From Collinsella sp. (GTDB lineage Bacteria > Actinomycetota > Coriobacteriia > Coriobacteriales > Coriobacteriaceae), in the NCBI GenBank assembly GCA_019413955.1, contig DXMX01000025.1:525-13645 (forward strand): DNA of 13,121 nucleotides, read 5' to 3'. Position numbers and translations under genes: made by a program. A model generated the notes under the pieces. The model was given only the letters and a program-made list of their open reading frames with translations. It had not been told where the DNA came from and did not search any database. Numbering within the stretch: position 1 is the first letter of the stretch; each line of letters begins with the position of its first letter. Shown here in pieces: positions 1 through 6,278 of the stretch.

Positions 1-314
1 GCCGCAAACACCGCAGCGCTCTCGTTGATTGCCGCGGCGACGGGCTCTGCAAAGTGAGCCGGCGCCGGGGTTGCTTCGGACGCTGTGGGCTGTTCCGCAG
101 CATGTGCGCCGATGGGCGCCGCTACGGCATTCTCTTCGTCCTCGTTATCGGCGAGATCCGAAATATCATGCGTTACATGCGAAAGAGGCAGGGAGAACAC
201 GGTGTCCTCGGGTTCCACGGGTGCGGAGCCCGCCGGAGCGGCGTGGGCCGGCGCAGCTGTGGCGGCAGCCGGTGCCTCGGTCATGGTTGCGGACTTGTTC
301 TCCTCGTCGATCAT
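1..314 (-). CDS. Partial gene after fhaB; N-terminal 104 codons, possibly a PP2C phosphatase (pstP-like)
   Basis: This gene runs off the left edge, so only its first 104 codons are present. Its ATG overlaps the stop of the FhaB-like gene in an ATGA arrangement, and an AAGGTG Shine-Dalgarno sits just upstream inside that gene, so the two are translationally coupled. The visible part begins MIDEENKSATM and is a low-complexity Ala/Pro/Glu/Asp-rich stretch with no membrane segment or recognisable fold; it is probably a disordered N-terminal extension. In mycobacteria and related actinobacteria the gene after fhaA and fhaB is pstP, the PP2C phosphatase that reverses Ser/Thr kinase action. That order suggests the same here, but no PP2C motif lies within the visible residues, so function is inferred from position alone. 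Another FHA-associated cell-wall or signalling protein is equally compatible. The reading frame is certain; the identity is not. Confidence 0.7.
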   Translation of the reverse strand, partial: MIDEENKSATMTEAPAAATAAPAHAAPAGSAPVEPEDTVFSLPLSHVTHDISDLADNEDEENAVAAPIGAHAAEQPTASEATPAPAHFAEPVAAAINESAAVFA

Positions 315-727
315 CGACGGTTCACCTTCATGACCACGTCGCCAATCTGGACTTCGTCGCCCTCGCGCAGCGTTGCAGGCTCCACAAGCTGGCGGCCGTT
401 GACGAGCGTGCCGTTAAGCGAGTTGAGGTCCTCGATGATGAGCGCCGGGCCCTGCAGCGAAAAGCGCGCATGCGAGGCCGAGACGAACGGTTCGTTGATG
501 CAGATGTCCGAAGATGGCGAGCGACCGACGATGACGGGGCCGAGCATGTCTACGTGGATGCCGCGGATACCGCGCGGGCCCTTGTCCACATCGATCGTCC
601 AGATAGCCGAGTCGCGGCGCTGTCCGCGCACAAGTCCCACGCCGGTCTTCATGACGGCGAACAGGAAGATATAGAGCAGGGCGACCAGGACGATGCGGCC
701 TGCAAAAAGGACGATATCGATGTTCAT
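311..727 (-). CDS. FhaB-like membrane-anchored FHA-domain protein
   Basis: A 138-residue protein with one N-terminal membrane segment (about residues 6-28), a short basic linker and a C-terminal FHA domain (about 60-135). The phosphothreonine-binding signatures are visible: GRS at 68-70, SASH at 83-86 and NSLNG at 102-106. FHA domains bind phosphothreonine peptides, and in actinobacteria FhaB (FipA) is a kinase substrate and adaptor tied to cell division and envelope synthesis. Size, the single N-terminal TM and the C-terminal FHA all match FhaB rather than FhaA. It starts at ATG 727 with AGGGG about 10 nt upstream, 6 nt after the FhaA-like stop, and its own stop overlaps the next start. The domain and class are clear; the physiological role is by analogy. 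Confidence 0.9.
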   Translation of the reverse strand: MNIDIVLFAGRIVLVALLYIFLFAVMKTGVGLVRGQRRDSAIWTIDVDKGPRGIRGIHVDMLGPVIVGRSPSSDICINEPFVSASHARFSLQGPALIIEDLNSLNGTLVNGRQLVEPATLREGDEVQIGDVVMKVNRR

Positions 728-733
728 AAGCGA

Positions 734-1744
734 CTATCCCCTAAATTCAAAGGTGCTCAGGCCAAACGTCAGTAGATCGCCGTTGCGCAGCGGGCAGCGC
801 GTAATGCGGCGGTTGTTGACGAGCGTGCCGTTGGTGGAATTGAGGTCCTCGATCGACCAATCCGAGCCCGTAAAGGTGAGCTGGGCGTGGCGGCGCGACA
901 CGTTGGGGTCGCGCAGGGCAATGTCGGAAACTGAGCGCTCGCGACCGATGGTCACCTGTGCGGAGGTGATGCTATGGCTCTCGCCGCTCACGACGTCGAC
1001 GAGCTGGGCGAGCGGGCGCTGCGGGGCGCGAGTGCTCGCCATGTTGGAGGCGATACCGGCTGCGGCGCCTAGGCCCACGGCGGCACCGGTCGCGGCGGCT
1101 CCGCCCATGCCGGCAAGCGCGTCGCGCGAGACGGTCTGCGGCACCGGGATAGGAGCGGCGGGGTCGGGGACGCTAGGCGCGAAGGGATCTGCCACGGCAA
1201 GCGGGTCGGGAGCGGCGGCGCGAGGCGTCGGCTGCTGCTGGGGCATGGCGGCGGGGCGCTGCTGCTGCGGGGCAGCAAACTGCTGCTGGCCGGCGCGCGG
1301 GGCGCTGGCGGCACGGCTTGCCGCGGAGTTGTTCTGGCCCAGGCCGTTTTGATAGGCGCGCTCTTCCTCGTACAGGCGACCGAGCGTGGGGGCATCGACG
1401 TTCTCGGCAAAGACCGAGAACTTGCCGGCGCGCAGCTGCGGATCGATCATAAAGCGCACGAGGGGCTCGCCGACAAAGACATAGCGGCGCTTTTCGGCCT
1501 GCGCCTTCACAAACTCGCGGACCTCGCGCGAAAGCTCGGGGTAGAACGGGGCGAGCATGGGATCGTCGTCGGCGGCGATCAGGATGGTATAGAGTGCCGG
1601 CGCCGTGTTGACGCCATTGATCACCAGAGTCTGATCCTCCATGTCGCGAGCGGCCTGCTTGGCAAGCTTCTTAAAGGAGAACGGGGCACGGGTGGCACCG
1701 AAGATGCCGGCCACGTGGTCCTCGAAGATGTTCAGGAAGTTCAC
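734..1744 (-). CDS. FhaA-like protein: DUF3662-type N-terminus plus C-terminal FHA domain
   Basis: A 336-residue soluble protein. Residues 1-130 (starting MNFLNIFEDH) resemble the DUF3662/FhaA N-terminal domain found in front of actinobacterial FHA proteins. Residues 135-245 are a Gln/Pro/Ala-rich linker with a Gly/Ala run near 211-232, likely disordered. Residues 247-334 are an FHA domain with GRE at 267-269, SRRH at 283-286 and NSTNG at 302-306, all expected of a functional phosphothreonine reader. In M. tuberculosis FhaA binds phosphorylated MviN and helps control peptidoglycan synthesis; a similar adaptor role downstream of the adjacent kinase is inferred. The start is GTG at 1744, sharing GTGA with the kinase stop, with GGAG upstream inside the kinase gene. 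That four-base overlap implies coupled translation and co-stoichiometric expression with the kinase. Confidence 0.9.
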   Translation of the reverse strand: MNFLNIFEDHVAGIFGATRAPFSFKKLAKQAARDMEDQTLVINGVNTAPALYTILIAADDDPMLAPFYPELSREVREFVKAQAEKRRYVFVGEPLVRFMIDPQLRAGKFSVFAENVDAPTLGRLYEEERAYQNGLGQNNSAASRAASAPRAGQQQFAAPQQQRPAAMPQQQPTPRAAAPDPLAVADPFAPSVPDPAAPIPVPQTVSRDALAGMGGAAATGAAVGLGAAAGIASNMASTRAPQRPLAQLVDVVSGESHSITSAQVTIGRERSVSDIALRDPNVSRRHAQLTFTGSDWSIEDLNSTNGTLVNNRRITRCPLRNGDLLTFGLSTFEFRG

Positions 1745-3594
1745 GAAAGATCACTCTCCGTATAGGTTCTTTGGTATCCGAGCAAATATAGGCATATCCC
1801 AACGATTATAGAGGATAGGGTTCCCGCAACTGCCGCCTTGGCGGCGACCGCGGCTGCAAGGCTGGCAATTTCCATATGGTGTGCAAGACAGGATGCCGCT
1901 GCGCAGCCGATGCCGGTGACAGCGATGGCGGCGATTGCGGCAAGGTTTGAGCCCTGATCGGCACGCTTGGCATGGGCATTGAGCAGCGCAGATGACGCCG
2001 CGGCAGTTGTCGCGACCAGCGCAAAGGCAGCCCAAAGGAGCGGGTCTTCCAGCGCTGCGGCAACGTTGCCGAGCCCCAGCACGCCTCCGGCTGAAAGCGC
2101 GACCGTGGCCAGACGGGCAAAAAGCGCGCCCATGCCCGTTGCCGCGGCAGCGCTTGCCGGGCCGAGCCAAAATGACGCGACGCCGGCGGCGACCCCAGCT
2201 GCCAGGAAGGTATTGCCGGTCAGACAGCCAAGCGCAAGCGCGCAGGTGAGTGCGGCGCTCGCGGCAGCCTCGGTGCGACCCCAGGCGATCCACCAACCGG
2301 ACATGGCAGCGGCAAAGATCACCGCGACGGGCAACATCGACAGGATGCCCTGCGCCTGCATGGTGGCGTTGGCCATGAGCACCAAAAAGCCCACAGCCGA
2401 GATGGCCGAGCCAATCTGGGGGGCCAGGCCAGCCGCCGCTCCGATCGCGATTGCCGCAATGACCAGGCCGGGAAGCGCCGCGACCCCGGCCGTTTGCATC
2501 AGCAAAAAGCTAAAGGTGCCGCACGTTAGCGCCGAGATAGCGTGCATGGTGTAGTCGCGCGCATGGCTCCAGCGCGTGCCCGCCCAGCCGAGCGCGGGGT
2601 CGACCTCGATGGCGTCGTCCTCGTAGTACGACGGCTCGATATCGTCGAGCTCTTGCTCGTCATCCGAAAGCTCGCCAACCATTTGCTCCAGACTGCGACG
2701 GCCCTCGCGCACGCTGCCCAGACCGGCAAGGAGTTGGTCGCAAAATGCCTCGATGCTGTTGGGGCGGTCCTGCGGCATGGGGGAGAGCGCGCTCATGAGC
2801 GCGGCCTCGGCTCCCGGGGGAAAGTGTGGTATCAGCTCGCTGGGATAGGTGGCGCCGCCGATGATGCGGTCGAGCGAGTCGGCGGGCGTGGCCGCCATAA
2901 AGGGAGCGCTGCCGCACAAGCCCTCATAGATAACGCAGGCAAGGGCAAAGACATCGGCGCGTTCGTCGACCGTGCCGGTCTCGATATCGAGCTGCTCGGG
3001 CGGCATGTAGCCGATGGTGCCGCCGCGCGAGCCGCCAAAGCCACCGGCGGACGACAGTCGCGCCATGCCAAAGTCGGTGAGCTTTACATTGCCCGAGTGG
3101 TCGATGAGCACGTTGGCGGGCTTAATGTCCAGGTGGAGTACGCCATTACTGTGGGCGAAGGTGAGCGCCTGGCCCAGGGCATCGGCAATGGCCGCGGCCT
3201 CGTCAAAGGTAAGTGAGTGGCCGTCCACGCGATGCAAAAACTCGGCCAGCGACATGCCATCGACATATTCCATAACCAGGTAGGCATAGGCTGTGTCATG
3301 CGTAAAGTCGATGACCTGCACGATATTGGGATGTTGAAGCATGGCGGCAGTGTGCGCCTCGCGCAGGACATCCATGATGTCGCTGGCGGGCATGCCGGCA
3401 CCGTTGATAAGGGGGATGCGCTTAATGGCGACGCGGCGGCGCAGGTGCGTGTCGCGGCAAATCTCGATGGAGCCAAAACCGCCGGTCGCAAGTGTCTCGA
3501 GCGGCTGGTACCGCTTGAGCAGCTCGCGAGAGCTGGTGCCCTCCAAAGGAACGTCCGGCGAGAACCGGGCGGTATGTTGCGAGAAAAGCGGCAT
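1741..3594 (-). CDS. Transmembrane Ser/Thr protein kinase, non-RD, with polytopic C-terminus
   Basis: A 617-residue protein from ATG 3594. Residues about 28-290 form a Hanks-type kinase: glycine-rich loop ATGGFGS (36-42), catalytic Lys58 in VAIKR, helix-C Glu79, catalytic loop HLDIKPAN (154-161) with Asp156, DFG at 174-176, PPE at 198-200 and Asp214. The usual HRD arginine is leucine (codon CTG), so this is a non-RD kinase. The activation segment is Gly/Ser-rich and lacks the two-threonine pattern typical of PknB. An acidic juxtamembrane stretch (about 308-332) follows, then about eight to ten hydrophobic segments (350-606) with no extracellular PASTA domain. It is the first gene of an operon with two FHA proteins that probably read its phosphorylation. 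An in-frame TTG at 3600 is also possible, but GAGGG sits 6 nt before the ATG, which fixes my choice. All ATP-handling residues are present, so activity is likely. Confidence 0.92.
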   Translation of the reverse strand: MPLFSQHTARFSPDVPLEGTSSRELLKRYQPLETLATGGFGSIEICRDTHLRRRVAIKRIPLINGAGMPASDIMDVLREAHTAAMLQHPNIVQVIDFTHDTAYAYLVMEYVDGMSLAEFLHRVDGHSLTFDEAAAIADALGQALTFAHSNGVLHLDIKPANVLIDHSGNVKLTDFGMARLSSAGGFGGSRGGTIGYMPPEQLDIETGTVDERADVFALACVIYEGLCGSAPFMAATPADSLDRIIGGATYPSELIPHFPPGAEAALMSALSPMPQDRPNSIEAFCDQLLAGLGSVREGRRSLEQMVGELSDDEQELDDIEPSYYEDDAIEVDPALGWAGTRWSHARDYTMHAISALTCGTFSFLLMQTAGVAALPGLVIAAIAIGAAAGLAPQIGSAISAVGFLVLMANATMQAQGILSMLPVAVIFAAAMSGWWIAWGRTEAAASAALTCALALGCLTGNTFLAAGVAAGVASFWLGPASAAAATGMGALFARLATVALSAGGVLGLGNVAAALEDPLLWAAFALVATTAAASSALLNAHAKRADQGSNLAAIAAIAVTGIGCAAASCLAHHMEIASLAAAVAAKAAVAGTLSSIIVGICLYLLGYQRTYTESDLS

Positions 3595-3600
3595 GGCCAA

Positions 3601-3605
3601 CCCTC
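3601..3605 (-). promoter_or_regulatory. Shine-Dalgarno of the kinase gene, decides the start
   Basis: On the minus strand GAGGG lies exactly 6 nt before ATG 3594 and directly abuts the alternative in-frame TTG at 3600. The spacing favours ATG and a 617-residue product over the 619-residue one. Confidence 0.65.
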
Positions 3606-3673
3606 GTGCGTTTAAAGTTCGTTTGCGAGCGGCGGGCGCGGGGCCGAGCCGTTCGCGGTGGCATAGATGCTGC

Positions 3674-3682
3674 TAGTGTAGC
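3674..3682 (-). promoter_or_regulatory. Candidate extended -10 promoter of the kinase/FHA operon
   Basis: The minus strand reads TGCTACACT, an extended -10 (TGn plus TACACT). Transcription would start near 3667 and give a leader of about 70 nt before the kinase ATG. No convincing -35 hexamer is visible 16-18 nt upstream, which an extended -10 can tolerate. This is the best candidate in the intergenic region by eye; it has not been scored against a matrix. Confidence 0.4.
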
Positions 3683-3750
3683 ACGCTCGGGCAGATGGCG
3701 AGGATAGCGGGATGCGAGGTGGCCCGATCGATTCGGCCCGTTTCGGCTCG

Positions 3751-3802
3751 TTTGGAAAGCGCATCTCAGTTTTCAGCCAAATTATGGGATGCGCTTTCCA
3801 AA
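3751..3802. repeat. Inverted repeat 1 of the GGAAAnnGCATCCCA family
   Basis: The left arm at 3751-3768 (TTTGGAAAGCGCATCTCA) and the right arm at 3785-3802 (TGGGATGCGCTTTCCAAA) are complementary at 17 of 18 positions around a 16-nt loop. It could form a stem-loop in RNA or serve as a dyad for a DNA-binding protein. It has no T-tract, so it is not a classical terminator, and it lies between two divergent genes. Confidence 0.8.
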
Positions 3803-3814
3803 TGGGGTGGGCTG

Positions 3815-3891
3815 CGGAAACTGCATCCCAGAATATTGCCCTGGAACGGGATGCGCTTTCCGAACCGGCGTCCAAAAGGAAACCGCATCCC
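3815..3891. repeat. Inverted repeat 2 plus a fifth unit of the same family
   Basis: Three further copies of the unit are present: forward GGAAACTGCATCCCA at 3816-3830, reverse CGGGATGCGCTTTCC at 3847-3861, and forward GGAAACCGCATCCC at 3878-3891. The first two form an imperfect inverted repeat, and the middle one could pair with either neighbour. The variable two bases (GC, CT, CC) next to the constant GCATCCC suggest a dispersed intergenic repeat family rather than a recent tandem copy. Confidence 0.75.
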
Positions 3892-4008
3892 GCTTTGATG
3901 TGGGGACTGCGAACAAAAGCCGGACCGTGATCTGGCGCGGATTGGAGTTCGCCTGAATCATTGATGCTGGCTGGTGTGAGAACAGAGATAAACGAGCGGC
4001 TCGAGCGA

Positions 4009-4014
4009 TATAAT
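4009..4014 (+). promoter_or_regulatory. Candidate -10 box of the double-HTH regulator gene
   Basis: A perfect TATAAT lies 20 nt before ATG 4034. It overlaps an earlier in-frame ATG at 4013, so if it is the promoter that ATG cannot be the start. No TTGACA-like -35 is visible at the right spacing; instead the small dyads at 3993-4006 abut the box. This would fit an activator-dependent or autoregulated promoter with a short leader of roughly a dozen bases. Confidence 0.45.
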
Positions 4015-4024
4015 GACACGCTAT

Positions 4025-4029
4025 GGAGG
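4025..4029 (+). promoter_or_regulatory. Shine-Dalgarno GGAGG, decides the regulator start
   Basis: GGAGG is followed by a 4-nt spacer and ATG 4034. The upstream in-frame ATG at 4013 has no purine-rich site in front of it. The spacer is slightly short, but the match is complete. Confidence 0.6.
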
Positions 4030-4033
4030 CCGT

Positions 4034-6169
4034 ATGCTCTTTTCCCGCCGTTCTGCTACATTTGCCTGCGCCATTGCGCTTGTCGTAATGGCGGTCACCC
4101 CTTATCACCGGTTTTCATCTTCAATCGGCCTAGCGTCAGGTGCAATGACCTGGCTCGTTATCCTGGGCGCATGCCTCGCGGCGTTTGTTCATGGTGCTGC
4201 GCTATGCAAGGGGGGAATGAGAAGGCCGAGGCATCTCGGTGCCATCGGTGTTTTCCTTGGTGTTATTGCAACGGTTCCCGAATGGGCCGACCTGGCTTTC
4301 TATGCTCGCGGAGACTCTATTCCAATCGTGTTTGCACCGATTTGGTTGTTACATGGCGTTTCGTGTGTCTCGTGCTTTGTTGGATCGCTGCTTCTCTCAT
4401 ATGTTATTTGGGGCACGGCGGACTCTCCTTTGACGCAGAGGTCGACACGGACTGACGAAAGGGAAACTCGTCACCCGCAGGACGCGATTTTTACAGAAAC
4501 AATAGCCGTCATGTCTTGCCTGCTGTTTTGCTGTCGAGTTTCATGGAGAGTCGTTCCCGAGCCATGGGGGATGCCCCCTGTAACGGCCGCGTCAATTGGC
4601 CTTGCGCTTTTAATTCCGTTGGTCTATCTCGCATTGACTGTGGCCCCGCCGTTTTGCCGCCCTCGTGCCTTTGGCCATGGGCGGCGCGACGTGTTTGCCT
4701 GTTCTGTGCTCGTAGCAGTTCCTATTGGTCTTATTCCGGCTGTTGAGGCGGCATACTTCGCAAGCGATGCCGTGGTCATTGCATTGCTGGCGATGGGGTC
4801 CGTTATCGCTGCTGCCTTCGTATGCATGTTGCTAAGGGGGAAACGGGACAACAATTCGGATATCGCCTGTGCGTCCGACACATTCGATGCGGGGGTGTTT
4901 TCCCCTGCCCTGTCGCCTAGAGAAGAGCAGTTTGTTCGACTGCTGCTCAAAGGGAAAACGCCGGCGGAAATTGCCAAGGAGACGGATACGAAGCCATCGA
5001 CGGTGAGAACAACGCTTCACCGAGCATACGGGAAGGCGTCGGTTGCGGGCTCACGCGAGCTCGTGGCGCTGTTTGCGGGTGAGGGCGATACTGTAGGGCA
5101 TGAGCTACCGCAGCGGCATGCTGACGATATAGTGGCATCAGCTCGAACGCGCCGGCTGTTTCGATACCTGCTCACATTATTCTTTATCCTCCTTGCGGCG
5201 GGGCCCTTGGTAATGGCGGATAGCGATTGGGGGTCCGGTGTTTCGCGGGCTGTCGCCTTTTCCCTCTTAAGCTACGCATTGGGTCTCGGACTGCTTCTGT
5301 CGCTACGCTACGCGGGTGGAAAAGCGAATCGTGGCGCTGCGCTGGATAGAGCGGGTGAAGCGATTTGGCTCGGAAGCCCGTACGTATGGGCGGTGCTATC
5401 TGCTGTGGAATGGTCTTTTATCTATATCGCGGCATTGATGTGCATACGCGTTCCGTTGATGGCTGTGCCGGTCCTGTTTTGCGGCGTGGCGTCTACGGCT
5501 TCGCTCGCTGTTGGGCTGCGTCCGTTTAAGGTGCATGCCCATGCTCGGGCTATCGTGCCGTTGGTGTCAATGGGCACGGTTGCCTTAATCTATGCGGTCG
5601 CTAGGGGGCGAATCCATGGACTTGCGGTGCTGACGGGGGTGCTGCTCACATATATAGTGATGCGAAGCTGTCCGCAGCGCAAAATGCTTGGGATATGGAT
5701 GCTTTGCTTCGGGGCGACGGCTCCTGTTTGGGCTGTCTTGCTCAATATGGTGCAGGATCTGACGGTTTTCGAGCCGTTGTTCCTCGCGTCGTTGTTGGGG
5801 CAAAGTTCGGCTGTCAACGTCGTCGTGGCAACGGTGATTGTTTGCTGGTCTGTGCCCATGTTCGTTACGCACATCGCGCTCGCCCGCTCGGTTGAGGACG
5901 AGAAGGCCGTCTTGGAGTACCGGGCGAACGGGTCCACCGAAACGGCCCGCGTGCGCCAGCTGGCCCTGCTTACGTCGCGCTCCCTTTCTGATGTTCAGTC
6001 GCAAATTTTGCTGATGACGGCAGAGGGGGCAACGACAAAGGCCATTGCGGAGGATGTCGGTTACGCTGCATCTACGGTGCAAGCGCTGCGGTCTGCATCT
6101 TACCGCCAGTTGAAGATCAAGAATAAGGCGGAGCTAATTTTATTGTTATCGCAGGTAAATAACGTGTAA
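4034..6169 (+). CDS. Membrane-bound LuxR-family regulator with two TM-HTH modules
   Basis: A 711-residue protein from ATG 4034 (718 residues if ATG 4013 were used). Roughly eight hydrophobic segments span residues 6-268, followed by a clear LuxR-type HTH at 293-347 (LSPREEQF, LLLKGKTPAEIAKE, STVRTTLHRAYGKA, SRELVALF). A further roughly eight hydrophobic segments span 377-613, followed by a second, more diverged LuxR-type HTH at about 646-706 (MTAEGATTKAIAEDVGYAAS, then TVQALRSASYRQL). Coriobacteriia encode many polytopic LuxR regulators, but the usual form known to me has one membrane domain and one C-terminal HTH. This one looks like two regulators in a single chain. Both HTHs should face the cytoplasm, which needs an even number of membrane passes between them. 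It precedes the ABC cassette on the same strand with a 109-nt gap and is probably its regulator. No response-regulator receiver domain is visible; ligand and target are unknown. Confidence 0.9.
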   Translation: MLFSRRSATFACAIALVVMAVTPYHRFSSSIGLASGAMTWLVILGACLAAFVHGAALCKGGMRRPRHLGAIGVFLGVIATVPEWADLAFYARGDSIPIVFAPIWLLHGVSCVSCFVGSLLLSYVIWGTADSPLTQRSTRTDERETRHPQDAIFTETIAVMSCLLFCCRVSWRVVPEPWGMPPVTAASIGLALLIPLVYLALTVAPPFCRPRAFGHGRRDVFACSVLVAVPIGLIPAVEAAYFASDAVVIALLAMGSVIAAAFVCMLLRGKRDNNSDIACASDTFDAGVFSPALSPREEQFVRLLLKGKTPAEIAKETDTKPSTVRTTLHRAYGKASVAGSRELVALFAGEGDTVGHELPQRHADDIVASARTRRLFRYLLTLFFILLAAGPLVMADSDWGSGVSRAVAFSLLSYALGLGLLLSLRYAGGKANRGAALDRAGEAIWLGSPYVWAVLSAVEWSFIYIAALMCIRVPLMAVPVLFCGVASTASLAVGLRPFKVHAHARAIVPLVSMGTVALIYAVARGRIHGLAVLTGVLLTYIVMRSCPQRKMLGIWMLCFGATAPVWAVLLNMVQDLTVFEPLFLASLLGQSSAVNVVVATVIVCWSVPMFVTHIALARSVEDEKAVLEYRANGSTETARVRQLALLTSRSLSDVQSQILLMTAEGATTKAIAEDVGYAASTVQALRSASYRQLKIKNKAELILLLSQVNNV

Positions 6170-6237
6170 ACGCCTGAGCAATCAACTCAATAGCGGGTGT
6201 TTACAGACATCTTTCTCTATTCATGCGAAGGTTGCCG

Positions 6238-6249
6238 TGCGTCGACGCA
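6238..6249. promoter_or_regulatory. 12-bp perfect palindrome, candidate operator
   Basis: TGCGTCGACGCA is a perfect dyad 29 nt before the start codon of the secreted-protein gene, in the only gap between the regulator and the cassette. LuxR-type HTHs usually bind dyads as dimers, so it is a candidate binding site. It sits close to the start codon, which fits repression or 5'-leader control better than classical activation. I could not identify a convincing -10/-35 pair in this gap. Confidence 0.35.
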
Positions 6250-6268
6250 TTGTTAACCGCTTTTGATT

Positions 6269-6276
6269 GGAGAAGG
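6269..6276 (+). promoter_or_regulatory. Shine-Dalgarno of the secreted-protein gene, decides the start
   Basis: GGAGAAGG precedes ATG 6279, with the GGAG core 6 nt upstream of it. It excludes the earlier in-frame TTG at 6267, which would lie before its own ribosome site and spoil the signal-peptide N-terminus. Confidence 0.7.
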
Positions 6277-6278
6277 CC

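Larger units (their letters stand above)
3595..4033. other. Divergent intergenic region with promoters and palindromic repeats
   Basis: This 439-nt stretch separates the minus-strand kinase operon from the plus-strand regulator and has no credible gene. It holds the kinase Shine-Dalgarno and a candidate promoter at its left end, five related palindromic units in the middle (3751-3891), and a TATAAT box with overlapping small palindromes (CGAGCGGCTCG at 3993-4003, GCTCGAGC at 3999-4006) at its right end. Short open frames crossing it have no ribosome-binding site and no recognisable protein character. Confidence 0.75.

Noticed and set aside
29..775. Plus-strand frame of 248 codons across the fhaB region
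   Set aside because: Arg-rich shadow of the FHA gene and partial gene on the minus strand, where FHA motifs and coupled starts are clear.
2542..3216. Long plus-strand open frame of 224 codons antisense to the kinase
   Set aside because: It is opposite conserved kinase motifs, has no ribosome site and no protein character; long antisense frames are expected in high-GC DNA.
3751..3891. CRISPR-like array
   Set aside because: Units are spaced regularly at 31 bp but alternate in orientation, are only about 15 bp long, have 16-bp gaps and there are no cas genes.
3612..4019. Minus-strand frame of 135 codons in the intergenic region
   Set aside because: It runs through the palindromic repeats and the kinase promoter candidate, has no ribosome site and no recognisable domain.
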